Source: Frateuria_A sp035943815 (GTDB taxonomy: Bacteria > Pseudomonadota > Gammaproteobacteria > Xanthomonadales > Rhodanobacteraceae). From it: a stretch of 64,000 nucleotides of DNA. Of this stretch, positions 33,990 through 42,101 are shown in pieces. Below the pieces are notes generated by a model. It was not told the DNA's origin. It worked only from the letters and a program-made list of their open reading frames with translations, and ran no database searches. Position numbers and translations under genes: made by a program. The stretch's first letter is position 1. Each line of letters begins with the position of its first letter. The stretch covers positions 1-64,000 of the forward strand of contig NZ_DASZBU010000011.1 of the NCBI RefSeq assembly GCF_035943815.1, in the 5' to 3' direction.

Positions 33990-34880
33990 TTACGTAGTCG
34001 GCAACTCGCCCAGCGACGCTGCGATCCTGCCCACTTCGGCCAGCACCATGCTGCGCACGGTGGCGTCGGCCGCGGGCGCGACGTAGTAGGCGGCCACCAG
34101 CAGCGGTGGCCGGTGCGGCGGAAAGAGGATCGCGACATCGTTGCTTTCGCCCGCGGGGCCGCTGCCGGTCTTGTCGCCGGCGCTCCAGCCGGCGGGCAGG
34201 CCGGCGCGCAGCCGGTCGGTGCCGGTGAGGCAGCCGCGCATCCAGGCCAGCAATCGCTTGCGGGACGCGTCCGACAGTACATCGCCGAGCAGGATGCGCT
34301 GCAGCGCATCGACCGCGGCATCGGGCGTGGTGGTGTCCCGCGCATCGCCGGGCTGACCGACGTTGAGTTCCGGCTCGGTGCGGTCCAGCCGGGTCACCGT
34401 ATCGCCCAGGCCGCGGGCGAACGCGGTCACCGCCTGCGGGCCGCCCAGGCTGGAGAGCAGCAGGTTGGCGGCCGCATTGTCGCTGACGGTGATCGTCGCC
34501 CCGCACAGCTCGTCCACCCGCATGCCCGGTTCGCCGGTGTGCAAGCGGGTGATCGGCGAGTGGCCGAGCAGCGCATCGCGGCCGAATGCCACGCGGCGCT
34601 CCGGCCGCTCGAGTCCGTGGTCGATGCGTGCCAGCACCGCGGCCACCGCCAGCACCTTGAACGTGCTGCACATGAGGAAGCGCTCGCCGCCGCGATGGGC
34701 GATCCGGTGTCCGCCGCCGGTATCCAGGATCGCCACACCCAGCCGTCCGCCATGGCGGCGTTCCAGTGCGGCGAGGCGGACGGCCGGGTCCGTCCCGGCG
34801 GCGCCACGCGCGGCGTGGGCCAGCGTGGCAGGCAACAGGGCGCCCAGCAGGCTGCCCTTGATGAAGTCGCGGCGTTTCAT
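33990..34880 (-). CDS. bla: Class A beta-lactamase, Tat-exported
   Basis: A 296-residue serine beta-lactamase with all active-site motifs: S72-T-F-K75, SDN (133-135), EPELN (E169, N173; omega loop) and KTG (237-239). The N-terminus MKRRDFIKGSLLGALL is a twin-arginine signal. Cys is present just before the catalytic Ser but the position after the KTG motif is Gly, so the disulfide of class A carbapenemases is not expected. No LysR/AmpR regulator is adjacent. Substrate range cannot be predicted from the motifs alone. Presumably chromosomal and intrinsic. Confidence 0.9.
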   Translation of the reverse strand: MKRRDFIKGSLLGALLPATLAHAARGAAGTDPAVRLAALERRHGGRLGVAILDTGGGHRIAHRGGERFLMCSTFKVLAVAAVLARIDHGLERPERRVAFGRDALLGHSPITRLHTGEPGMRVDELCGATITVSDNAAANLLLSSLGGPQAVTAFARGLGDTVTRLDRTEPELNVGQPGDARDTTTPDAAVDALQRILLGDVLSDASRKRLLAWMRGCLTGTDRLRAGLPAGWSAGDKTGSGPAGESNDVAILFPPHRPPLLVAAYYVAPAADATVRSMVLAEVGRIAASLGELPTT

Positions 34881-35130
34881 GGCTTGCCACCAGTCCCGAA
34901 CAGTGGCCCCCGATGATGCGCGAACCGTGGGCCGATTTGCGGCTACCGGACGGGCGCCGCCCGGGCGGCCATCGCACCGCCGGGAAGGAGGGGCGAGGCT
35001 GGGCCTGCCCACGGTACATCACAGCATCCGGCCATACCGCGCGGGCAACACGGATCACTTATGCTGATATCCGGGGTGAAGGGGCCATCATCAACCGGCA
35101 GTCCAGCGGTTGCACCAGGAGGGTATGCAC

Positions 35131-35604
35131 ATGAACAGGGCTCGGTTTTTTTTTGCTGTGTCGATAGCGCTGGTTGCACCAGGCACGTTTGCGCAACAAA
35201 GCCATACACAGCAGGATCCGTCGATTGAGCGGATGCGCCGCGAACAACAAAACATCGACCGCATGACGCAGAACAACAGCAGGCGGTTCGAAAACGGCGA
35301 TCGCCAGTCCTGGCTCCGCTCCATGGACAACCTCGTCAAGTTGCGCGCCAAGCTTGCCGAGGCATGGCAAACCATGGGGATGTCACCCCAGGGAGCCAAG
35401 CTGGTCGCCGATGCCTATGACCCGGAGCGGGCAGCGCACCTGCATCGCACGAGCCTGCGAGGCAAAAGCGGTCAGGAGGTCGCGCAGCTGCTGCAGGCAG
35501 CGGTGAGGGAAAAGCGCTACCTGGCCGCCGACCAGATGCTCATCGAATACCAGCAGCAGAAACTCAGTATTCCCGAGTCCGGCAATCCACGCACCATGGA
35601 TTGA
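35131..35604 (+). CDS. Exported helical hypothetical protein with T9 tract
   Basis: A 157-residue protein with a signal peptide (1-21, ending TFA) and a charged, helical mature part (RMRREQQNIDRM; LRSMDNLVKLRAKLAEAWQTM). ATG 35131 follows AGGAGGG. Codons 6-8 lie in a run of nine T residues (35146-35154), out of character in this GC-rich DNA, and slippage there would shift the frame. Function unknown. Confidence 0.65.
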   Translation: MNRARFFFAVSIALVAPGTFAQQSHTQQDPSIERMRREQQNIDRMTQNNSRRFENGDRQSWLRSMDNLVKLRAKLAEAWQTMGMSPQGAKLVADAYDPERAAHLHRTSLRGKSGQEVAQLLQAAVREKRYLAADQMLIEYQQQKLSIPESGNPRTMD

Positions 35605-35624
35605 GGCATCCGCATGGATGCCAG

Positions 35625-35813
35625 CTACCGGCGCACGTAATCCTGCGCCGGTCGCTCGCCTTTCTGGCGCTGGTTGTCCTCGCCGGTATCGTTTCTGGCA
35701 TCGCCGCCGGCCGTGGTATCGGCGGGCCGTTTGGGCGCTTCGTTGCCAGGGTGGCCGGCAGCATGTTTCTTCTGCTCGTCCCCCGTACCCTTGCCCGGAC
35801 GCGATGTGCTCAT
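35625..35813 (-). CDS. Small disordered hydrophilic protein
   Basis: Sixty-two residues starting MSTSRPGKGTGDEQKKH with almost no hydrophobic residues, ending AQDYVRR. AAGGAG lies seven nt before ATG 35813, which supports translation. Likely disordered and stress-associated; no family recognised. It converges on the exported protein gene at 35131-35604. Confidence 0.55.
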   Translation of the reverse strand: MSTSRPGKGTGDEQKKHAAGHPGNEAPKRPADTTAGGDARNDTGEDNQRQKGERPAQDYVRR

Positions 35814-36025
35814 GGCCATTCTCCTTGGAAACATCGCGCCATTGTCGGCATGGGCATGGAAGAGCGCGTGAGCGGTGGTGGGCGTCATCGACGGGGCCGC
35901 CCGGACATGCGCTTGGCTTTTGGGCGGGCGGTCACACTCCATGTCGCACCGCTCCCGCCATTTTCATCTGTCCGTGATGCCGACCCGTCCCACCATGGGC
36001 CCGGTCCAGGCAGAGGAGCATGTCG

Positions 36026-36295
36026 ATGGCATACCTCGTCGGAGACATCGTGGTGGTCGGTTCCTGGGTGGTTCCCCCGCAAGGCCGCGGCTTCGTGGGG
36101 CAGTTCGCCCTGTTGCGCGCCCAGCCTGGCCTGCCGGTGATCCGCACCGGCACCGTGGATGCGGGCGGGCCGTTCGACGACCTGTTCGAGGCGGCCGAGG
36201 CCGGCTGCCAGGCGGGTATCGAAGCGGCCAAGGTGCGCCAGGGCGACATCGCGTTGATGCCCATTCCTTATCCGCCCGGTCCCCTGTCGGTCTGA
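36026..36295 (+). CDS. Small conserved hypothetical protein
   Basis: Eighty-nine residues with a beta-strand-rich start (AYLVGDIVVVGSWVVPPQG) and a helix DDLFEAAEAGCQAGIEAAK. AGGAG is seven nt upstream of ATG 36026, better than for the ATG at 36020. No function recognised. The first of a run of small same-strand genes to 37244. Confidence 0.55.
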   Translation: MAYLVGDIVVVGSWVVPPQGRGFVGQFALLRAQPGLPVIRTGTVDAGGPFDDLFEAAEAGCQAGIEAAKVRQGDIALMPIPYPPGPLSV

Positions 36296-36405
36296 CCCCG
36301 GCCAAGCTGCTGGCTTTGCGGGCGAGCGCCGCAGCCATGGACGAGTCTGCTTGCGTTCGCGCGCGCCGGCCGCAAGATCGGCTGACCATCTAAGAGGAAC
36401 CCGCC

Positions 36406-36615
36406 ATGCAGCACACCCATCATGAGCGCACGTTCGAGGACAGCGGCAAGCAGTTCGTGGCCATACTCAACGAGCAGCCCGACGGCCTGCTCAGCGTCAC
36501 CGTGCGTCTTCCGGACGGCACGATGCGCGTGGTGCCCGGCGAGCACTTCGGCGACGAAGACCAGGCGATGGCGGCTGCCAGCTCGTTCGCACACGAGCTG
36601 GTGGGGTCCTGCTGA
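36406..36615 (+). CDS. Small conserved hypothetical protein (EDQA-x-FAHEL type)
   Basis: Sixty-nine residues: a His-rich start (MQHTHHERTF), beta strands (KQFVAILNE, LLSVTVRLPDG) and a helix FGDEDQAMAAASSFAHELV. The helix pattern matches the protein at 8618-8851, suggesting a small paralogous family. AAGAGGAA precedes ATG 36406. Function unknown. Confidence 0.62.
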   Translation: MQHTHHERTFEDSGKQFVAILNEQPDGLLSVTVRLPDGTMRVVPGEHFGDEDQAMAAASSFAHELVGSC

Positions 36616-36635
36616 GCAGTGCCAGCTTCCAGGCC

Positions 36636-36836
36636 ATGACCGACCAGATCGAGCTCGAGGACCTGCTGCACCTGGCCCGCGTGGCTGAGGGGCGCGGCGC
36701 CTCGCTACCTGAGCCTGCGGTGGTGCGATTGATGCGCTGGGGACTGGTCCGGCGCCCAGAGCACGTCTGCGAAGGAGCGCCGGCGCTCGAGCTCACCCCC
36801 GAAGGCCTGGCGCGAGTGCGTTCGAGCGACCAGTAG
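36636..36836 (+). CDS. Small winged-helix-like hypothetical protein
   Basis: Sixty-six residues, MTDQIELEDLLHLARVAEGR at the start and then PAVVRLMRWGLVRRPEH and LELTPEGLARVRSS, a pattern like the recognition helix and wing of small winged-helix proteins. It begins 21 nt after the previous gene, so the pair may be co-transcribed. Ribosome-binding site is weak. Confidence 0.5.
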   Translation: MTDQIELEDLLHLARVAEGRGASLPEPAVVRLMRWGLVRRPEHVCEGAPALELTPEGLARVRSSDQ

Positions 36837-36852
36837 CGAACGAAAGGCTCCC

Positions 36853-37026
36853 ATGGTGGCATCGGACCGAGCTCCGGCGCCGACGGCAAGCAAGGCGGGC
36901 ACGGCCGTTGCCGTGGCGATGACCGAGCGCGTGCGGGAACTTCACCGCAGGGGCCTTAGCTTGTCGATGCACAGGACGGGGAAGACGCCGTCAGCACTCG
37001 TGTCCATGCCAGAGCCACGCGCTTGA
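36853..37026 (+). CDS. 57-residue hypothetical protein
   Basis: ATG 36853 with GAAAGG at five nt. The product is Ala/Arg-rich (VAVAMTERVRELHRRG, residues 19-34) with no recognised fold. Its stop overlaps a TTG that would start the next gene (37023), so translational coupling is possible. Supported only by the ribosome-binding site and gene spacing. Confidence 0.4.
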   Translation: MVASDRAPAPTASKAGTAVAVAMTERVRELHRRGLSLSMHRTGKTPSALVSMPEPRA

Positions 37027-37244
37027 ACGCCAAGCATCTGATCCAGGCCAATGCCAAGACCGAACGGGTCCGCTACGACGGGTTTCGGGCGTTTCTGCTC
37101 GGCCGCCAGCCGACCCGGCGGCTCGCCGACGCCTTCGCGCGGCAGATCGTCTCGCGCGGCGAGCGCGAGCGTTACGGGTATGCGCGGGATGCCGTCGAAT
37201 CGGCTATCGCGCGGGACTTCTACTATTGGGTGTGCGAATCCTGA
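37023..37244 (+). CDS. Small basic hypothetical protein
   Basis: Seventy-three residues from TTG 37023 (no in-frame ATG or GTG nearby), overlapping the stop of the preceding small frame. Sequence NAKHLIQANAKTERVRYDGF then RRLADAFARQIVSRGERERY is helical and basic, ending in aromatic FYYWVCES. No function recognised. Confidence 0.5.
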   Translation: MNAKHLIQANAKTERVRYDGFRAFLLGRQPTRRLADAFARQIVSRGERERYGYARDAVESAIARDFYYWVCES

Positions 37245-37271
37245 CGCCGCCGGGCAAAACGCAAGGCATGG

Positions 37272-37481
37272 TCAATGACGGCTGCGCGCCAGTTCCGCGG
37301 CACGGCGTTGCTCGGCGCGGCGCCTGTCCTGCGCAGCCATCAACACCTGGCGGCGCGTGGGCGGGACGGCAGGTGCCTCGTCAGGGACGAGGCCAAGGTA
37401 GCGTCCAAGCCGGATCGCCTGCTGGCGCCACTTGGCGGCAGGCCATGAGCTGTGGGTGGTGAATTGTGCGTGGATCGTCAT
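37272..37481 (-). CDS. Small basic hypothetical protein
   Basis: Sixty-nine residues from ATG 37481 with AGGA upstream. Starts MTIHAQFTTHSSWPAAKWRQ and ends in an Arg/Ala-rich helix (AAQDRRRAEQRRAAELARSR) that could bind nucleic acid or simply be a coiled helix. Converges on the gene at 37023-37244. Function unknown. Confidence 0.45.
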   Translation of the reverse strand: MTIHAQFTTHSSWPAAKWRQQAIRLGRYLGLVPDEAPAVPPTRRQVLMAAQDRRRAEQRRAAELARSRH

Positions 37482-37674
37482 ATGCACATCCTGGCCTGGG
37501 CTGGCCGTGGCGGCGCGCGGATCGCCACCTCGGAGCACCAATGTGCAACGGCAGGTGTTAGCTGGCCGTAATGCGCAGGCTATGGCCGCGACGAGGAGGC
37601 TGCTGGCCTCGTCGACGCTGCCCTGACGGCGCCGGCGCGACACTGGGTTTCGGATCAGCAACCGGATGAGTGCC

Positions 37675-38226
37675 ATGGGCGACGAACACGACCAGCGCGG
37701 GCGACGCCCGGCCGCAAGCCCGATGGCGCCTGATGCAGAGGGCAAGACCGCCGGGTCCAACACGCAGAGCCAGGGCGGCATCAGCCGCGAAGTGGCGCAG
37801 GCGGCGCGCGAGGATTTCGATCCGTCTACCGGCCTGCCCGGCGGGCCACTGGGCCGGGCCGATTCGCCTCGGATGTCGCCCGACCAGGGCGGCGGCAAGA
37901 CGCCTTCGGACGGCCGTGCGCACCATGGCTTCAGCGGCGATGACGGCACGCATTTGGCTACCGGCAGCACTGGCACGCCAGCCTCGCGCCAGAGCGGGAC
38001 CGCGGCCGACCTTGGCGCGCAGCAGGACCTGCGGCTCCATGCCAGCCCGAGCGATCCGGCCGAGCGCACCACCGGTGGCGACTCGCCCAATCGAGGTGGC
38101 ATCGCCGGCTCGCCCGGCGGCCCGACCCGCGTGGCGCCGGCGCGCATGCCTGGCGAGGATGCCGACGAAGGCGTGGTCCAGGGCGGCCAGAGCGGCAACG
38201 ATGCCCAGCAGGACCAGCAGATCTGA
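37675..38226 (+). CDS. Disordered Gly/Asp-rich hypothetical protein
   Basis: About 183 residues of low-complexity, hydrophilic sequence rich in G, D, S, P and Q (for example GDEHDQRGRRPAASPMAPDA) without predicted folded domains. GGATGAG is four nt before ATG 37675; ATG 37666 is an alternative. Other long frames overlap on both strands; this one was chosen because its acidic, charged composition resembles stress-associated disordered proteins and it has the better start. Function unknown. Confidence 0.5.
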   Translation: MGDEHDQRGRRPAASPMAPDAEGKTAGSNTQSQGGISREVAQAAREDFDPSTGLPGGPLGRADSPRMSPDQGGGKTPSDGRAHHGFSGDDGTHLATGSTGTPASRQSGTAADLGAQQDLRLHASPSDPAERTTGGDSPNRGGIAGSPGGPTRVAPARMPGEDADEGVVQGGQSGNDAQQDQQI

Positions 38227-38463
38227 CATACCGGCGGTGCCGCGTATCGCCTGGCCGTAGGCAAGTCGTGCAGGCGGCGTGTTCATGCTCTGCACATCCG
38301 TGAACCGCGCACATCCTCGACGCGCTCCGTCCCGGACAAGTCAGGCAAGCGCAAGGTTGTGCGCGGACCGCGGTGCTACGGTCAGACGTTCTGGGCCGGT
38401 GCGGCCGGTGGCCTTTTCCATGGAGCCGTCCGCCGAGGGCTCGCTAGCGAGGAGAAGGCGCAC

Positions 38464-39078
38464 ATGCTCAATTCGACATTCCGGTGGACTGCCGGGCCGC
38501 TGGTGGTGGCGGCGATCGCCCTGGGCGGCTGCACGCACTACGTCAAGCAGGCGGATTTCGATTCGGCCATCGCCGAACTGCGCGCCAACGACCAGAAACA
38601 GCAACAGCAACTGGACTCGCTGACCCAGGAGATGCAACAGCGCTTCGCCAAGTACGACGCGCAGATCGCGCAGATGGGCGGGCGCGTGCGGCTGGATACC
38701 GCCGCGCACTTCGCTTTCAACGATGCGTCACTGCGCGACCAGGACAAACCGCTGCTGGACGACTTCGCCAAGGTGATCAGCCAGCACTATCCCGATGCGG
38801 TGATCACGGTGGAGGGATTCGCCGACCCGGCCGGCTCGGCCAGCTATAACCGCCGTCTCGGCGAGCGCCGTGCCAAGGCCGTGCGCGACTATCTCGTGCA
38901 GGAGGGTTTGTCGGCCGATCACCTGCGTGCGGTGAGCTACGGCGAAGCGGTCAACCGCCAGGTCGAGCGCGGGAAATCACGGGAAGTGGGTGCGGCAAAC
39001 CGGCGCGTGACGCTGGTGGTGGATTTTGCCGGCCAGTCGGGTACGGCAGCCGCCCCCACCGGAACAACGACCGGCTAG
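38464..39078 (+). CDS. OmpA-family peptidoglycan-binding lipoprotein
   Basis: A 204-residue lipoprotein with lipobox LGGC (C23), a Gln-rich coiled-coil segment (DQKQQQQLDSLTQEMQQRF, 43-61) and an OmpA/MotB domain (75-190) with GFADPAGSASYNRRLGERRA, the usual diaminopimelate-contact block. GGAGAAGG precedes ATG 38464. It would link the outer membrane to peptidoglycan, as Pal does, but it lies outside a tol-pal operon. A hairpin follows at 39129. Confidence 0.85.
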   Translation: MLNSTFRWTAGPLVVAAIALGGCTHYVKQADFDSAIAELRANDQKQQQQLDSLTQEMQQRFAKYDAQIAQMGGRVRLDTAAHFAFNDASLRDQDKPLLDDFAKVISQHYPDAVITVEGFADPAGSASYNRRLGERRAKAVRDYLVQEGLSADHLRAVSYGEAVNRQVERGKSREVGAANRRVTLVVDFAGQSGTAAAPTGTTTG

Positions 39079-39477
39079 ACGCACGATCCGCCTCGCAGCG
39101 GTGGCTTTCGTCGTCGGCGAGCATGAAGGCCCTTCCCCGCGCGCGTCGGGGAAGGGCATCAGGCCGTGGCCGCCTCGACCAATCCAGGATTTCTACCGGG
39201 GGCTGCGGAGCCTCCGGTGTTCGCCGTGCGAGCTTTCCAGTTGCCGGCTGACGACTCATCGTGGTTCGAAGATGCGTGTGCTCAAGGGCGTCCGGACGCA
39301 TGCGCGAGGATGATGCAGACGTCCCTGCGTAGGACGGGCATGCAGCACCGCAACACTGAATCGATTGCTGTGGAGGAGCCCGTTGACCGATGGCTAAGGG
39401 GTTCTTTATGCGCTCGCCGCTAGGGTGGTAACCGTTCGCCAGCTGGGCGGACTTTTCCCACTCAACAGGAGAACGCC
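39079..39477. other. Intergenic region with strong hairpin
   Basis: About 400 nt. A perfect 11-bp hairpin, GCCCTTCCCCG (39129-39139) with CGGGGAAGGGC (39147-39157), lies 50 nt after the OmpA-family gene and probably ends its transcript. A 12-bp palindrome GCGTCCGGACGC is at 39288-39299. Nothing else is supported. Confidence 0.45.
39129..39157 (+). terminator. Hairpin downstream of OmpA-family lipoprotein
   Basis: An 11-bp GC-rich stem with a seven-nt loop, no T-tract. Placement after a gene end suggests transcript termination or 3'-end protection. Confidence 0.5.
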
Positions 39478-39669
39478 ATGAGCAACGACAAACGCGGTTT
39501 CGCCTCGATGGACGAAGACAAGCAGCGTGCAATCGCCAGCAAGGGCGGCAAGGCCGGCGGCGGCGACCACGCCACGCACGAACAGCACGTGCAGGCCGGC
39601 AAGCAGAGCAGCGGCGGCACGCACGAGCAACATGTCAAGGCGGGCCAGCAGAGCCACAAGAACGACTGA
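39478..39669 (+). CDS. KGG-type general stress protein
   Basis: Sixty-three residues with the KGG repeat layout of YciG/GsiB-like stress proteins: GFASMDEDKQRAIASKGGKA, then two HEQHV(Q/K)AG(K/Q)QS units. AGGAGAACG precedes ATG 39478. Hydrophilic and probably disordered; relatives are induced by desiccation, osmotic stress or stationary phase. Confidence 0.82.
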   Translation: MSNDKRGFASMDEDKQRAIASKGGKAGGGDHATHEQHVQAGKQSSGGTHEQHVKAGQQSHKND

Positions 39670-39819
39670 TCACCCCCGTCGCAACTGAGAGCGTGAGAGC
39701 GAAGGGCGGCCGCAAGGCCGCCCTTCGCATGCGCGCACCGTTGGCTTGCCGGCATTCGACTGGCCGGCTCGTCTATGATCGCTGCGCCGCGGCCCGCGCC
39801 GGAAAAAGGGGGAGTAGCG

Positions 39820-40362
39820 ATGAGATCTGTCCATGTCGTGCTGGTTGCAGGCATCCTGCTGGCGGGTTGTTCGCCGGCGGATCCGGGGGACGGCCATCCG
39901 GCCGCGCACGCCGCGGCGGCAGTCCCCGATCGGCCGCTCGACTTGTGCCAGCTGATGCCGCTGGCCGACGTTGCCGGCGTGCTGCAGGCCAACGGCGCCG
40001 ATACCGTAACCGAGCAGAAGGCGGGCCCGGGCGGCATGTGCTCCTACCTGCACGTGCCCAGGCCGGGCGACTACCGAGCCAAGCTGCTGATCGACTTCAC
40101 CCGCATGCCGTCGGCCGGACAGGCGCAGGCGGCACTGGCCATGCAGCGGCGCGACTTTGCCGATCGCGGCACCGCGGTGACCGCGATTCCCGGCCTGGGC
40201 GACGAGGCCTTCGTGGCCGAAACCGAAGGCAACGAGGGGCTCAAGCTCCGCGTGGGCCCTTACGTGGGCCAGATCAACCTGGGCATCGAGGGTCGGCCGC
40301 CCGCGTCCTTGCGTCCTGCGGTGCAGGCGCTGGGCAGGCAGGTGGTCGGGCGATTGCGCTGA
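39820..40362 (+). CDS. Putative lipoprotein, unknown function
   Basis: A 180-residue lipoprotein with lipobox LAGC (Cys at about 17) and a mature domain with PLDLCQLMPLADVAGVLQ, GGMCSYLHV and AAIPGLGDEAFVAET-like segments. The pattern (an early Cys, GMCSY and a GLGDEAF block) resembles DUF3558-type lipoproteins of other bacteria, but I am not certain. GGGGGAG precedes ATG 39820. Confidence 0.65.
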   Translation: MRSVHVVLVAGILLAGCSPADPGDGHPAAHAAAAVPDRPLDLCQLMPLADVAGVLQANGADTVTEQKAGPGGMCSYLHVPRPGDYRAKLLIDFTRMPSAGQAQAALAMQRRDFADRGTAVTAIPGLGDEAFVAETEGNEGLKLRVGPYVGQINLGIEGRPPASLRPAVQALGRQVVGRLR

Positions 40363-40422
40363 AGCTGCAGGCGTTGCGGCGGGCAGCCATAATCGGCTGC
40401 CCCCAGGCCGGTTGGAGCCGCG

Positions 40423-40809
40423 ATGAAGTTCCTGATGATGATCTACGTCGACGACGCGCTTCTGCAGGCGCTGCCGGAAGGCGAATTCGATTCCATGATG
40501 CGCGGCTGCCTGGCTCACGCCGACGAACTGCGCGAGGCCGGTTGCGTGCTTGGCTCCCAGCAGCTCGAGGCACCAGCCACGGCACGCTCGTTCCGTGTGC
40601 GCCAGCAGCGCAGCACGGTTTTCGACGGACCGTTCGCCGAGACCAAGGAATACCTGGCCGGCTTCAACCTGATCGAGGCGCAGGATATGGACGAAGCCGT
40701 GCGTATCGCGCAGACCTTCCCTTGGGCGCGTATCGGCGCAATTGAAGTGCGCCCGGTGCGCGACATGGATGCGGTGCGCGAGCGCGTCAACGCCCGCGTC
40801 GAGGCGTGA
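40423..40809 (+). CDS. YCII-family protein
   Basis: A 128-residue protein of the YCII-related dimeric alpha-beta barrel fold: KFLMMIYVDD at the start, REAGCVLGSQQLEAPATA, then FDGPFAETKEYLAGF (the DGPF block) and a C-terminal AIEVRPVRDM. Such proteins often accompany ECF sigma factors, but none is next to it here. TTGGAGCC precedes ATG 40423. A GC-rich hairpin immediately follows. Confidence 0.85.
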   Translation: MKFLMMIYVDDALLQALPEGEFDSMMRGCLAHADELREAGCVLGSQQLEAPATARSFRVRQQRSTVFDGPFAETKEYLAGFNLIEAQDMDEAVRIAQTFPWARIGAIEVRPVRDMDAVRERVNARVEA

Positions 40810-40840
40810 AAAAAAGGCCGCGCCCTGCGCGGGCGCGGCC
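40809..40840 (-). terminator. Hairpin with flanking A-run
   Basis: GGCCGCGCCC (40816-40825) pairs with GGGCGCGGCC (40831-40840) across five bases, and seven A residues precede it. On the minus strand this reads as stem plus T-run, an ideal terminator for leftward transcripts. For the YCII gene on the plus strand the T-run is missing, so only the stem could help. Confidence 0.55.
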
Positions 40841-41121
40841 AAAGTGGAATCCGACCACTGCCAGATGGATCGGTGCCGGCGGCGGAGGGACCGCGACGGC
40901 CTGCGCACGATAGGCGCCAGCTGTCTCAGGGATTCGGACCGCCCGTCCCGAAACACCGGTGCGGCTCATTCAGGCACCGGCTTCATCGTCTGCCCACATT
41001 CCCGAACCGGCCGGGAGGCCGGCCAGGCGTCTGCACGCAAAGCGCCCGGGCGGCTCACACCCCCTAGACGGGGGGCACGCGCACGATGGCTGCACCATTA
41101 CTGGCTGCAAGGAGTAAGCCC
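40841..41121. other. Intergenic region without supported gene
   Basis: About 280 nt between the hairpin and the DUF3309 gene with no ribosome-binding site linked to a plausible frame. Confidence 0.3.
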
Positions 41122-41277
41122 ATGCTGATTACCATCCTGGTCATCCTGGTGATCCTCGCGCTGCTCGGCATGCCGACCTGGGGCTACTCGCGGTCGTGGG
41201 GCTACGGGCCCAGCGGCGGCCTGGGCCTGATCATCGTGATCGTGCTCGTGCTCTGGCTGCTGGGCGTGTTCCACTGA
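41122..41277 (+). CDS. DUF3309-family small membrane protein
   Basis: Fifty-one residues, start MLITILVILVILALLGMPTW, then a YSRSWGYGPSGG turn and a second helix LIIVIVLVLWLLG. Two short hydrophobic helices with an aromatic Gly-rich linker are the DUF3309 pattern. AAGGAG precedes ATG 41122. Function unknown; often found near stress genes. Confidence 0.75.
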   Translation: MLITILVILVILALLGMPTWGYSRSWGYGPSGGLGLIIVIVLVLWLLGVFH

Positions 41278-41362
41278 GGCCTGTCCCCGGTTCGACCGGA
41301 CGACGGCCCGCCTGTACGGCGCCGTGGGACAATGGGCTTCCCATCCCACGGCGCGCACCACC

Positions 41363-42094
41363 ATGCTGGAACTGATCGGTTTCGACGGCGACGATACCCT
41401 CTGGCATAGCGAGGGTTATTACCAGGCCGCCGGGGCGGAATTCACCGCCATCCTGGGCCGCTACATCGACGTGACCGATCGCTACGTGCAGGAAGGCATG
41501 TTGGCGACCGAGCGGCGCAACATGGCCTTGTTCGGCTACGGAGCCAAAGGCATGACGCTGTCGATGGTGGAGACCGCGATCGCCATGACCGACGCGCGCA
41601 TCGAGGCGCGCGACATCCATCGCATCGTGCAACTGGGCAAGTCGGTGCTTGAGCACCCGGTCGAATTGCTGCCCGGCATCCGCGCTGCGGTCGAGGCGGT
41701 GGCCGCCACGCACGCGGTCGTGCTGGTCACCAAGGGTGACTTGTTCCACCAGGAGAAGAAGGTCGCCCAGTCGGGCCTGGCCGACCTGTTCGGGCGCATC
41801 GAGATCGTCTCGGAAAAGAACGAGGCCACTTATCGCCGCGTGCTGGGCGAATTCGGACTGCAGCCGGCGCAGTTCGCGATGGTAGGCAACTCGCTGCGCT
41901 CGGACATCGAGCCGGTGCTGACGATCGGCGGCTGGGGCGTGCACATGCCCTATCACGTGACCTGGGCGCATGAGCTCGAAACCGGCTTGGACGGCCAGGA
42001 GCAGCGACTGGTCAGCATCGACGGGCCGGCCGGCGTTCCCGCCGCGGTGGCTCGGCTGGATGCGCTGGCCGCCATGTCCGTGGCCGCCGCCTGA
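41363..42094 (+). CDS. HAD-superfamily hydrolase
   Basis: A 243-residue haloacid-dehalogenase-type phosphatase or dehalogenase. Motif I is GFDGDDTLW (nucleophile D8, D10), motif II VVLVTKGD, motif III lysine in LFGRIEIVSEKNE and motif IV GNSLRSDIEP. A helical cap lies between motifs I and II. Substrate unknown; cytosolic. No strong ribosome-binding site at ATG 41363. It precedes the PIN gene by seven nt, so they may be co-transcribed. Confidence 0.88.
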   Translation: MLELIGFDGDDTLWHSEGYYQAAGAEFTAILGRYIDVTDRYVQEGMLATERRNMALFGYGAKGMTLSMVETAIAMTDARIEARDIHRIVQLGKSVLEHPVELLPGIRAAVEAVAATHAVVLVTKGDLFHQEKKVAQSGLADLFGRIEIVSEKNEATYRRVLGEFGLQPAQFAMVGNSLRSDIEPVLTIGGWGVHMPYHVTWAHELETGLDGQEQRLVSIDGPAGVPAAVARLDALAAMSVAAA

Positions 42095-42101
42095 CAGCGC
42101 C

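Noticed and set aside
36636..36836. Toxin-antitoxin pair formed by the small genes at 36406 and 36636
   Set aside because: Neither protein shows a toxin or DNA-binding antitoxin motif beyond a vague winged-helix pattern, and their order and spacing are not diagnostic.
40809..40840. Rho-independent terminator for the YCII gene
   Set aside because: The A-run precedes the stem, so the T-tract is on the minus strand; I list it as a leftward terminator only.
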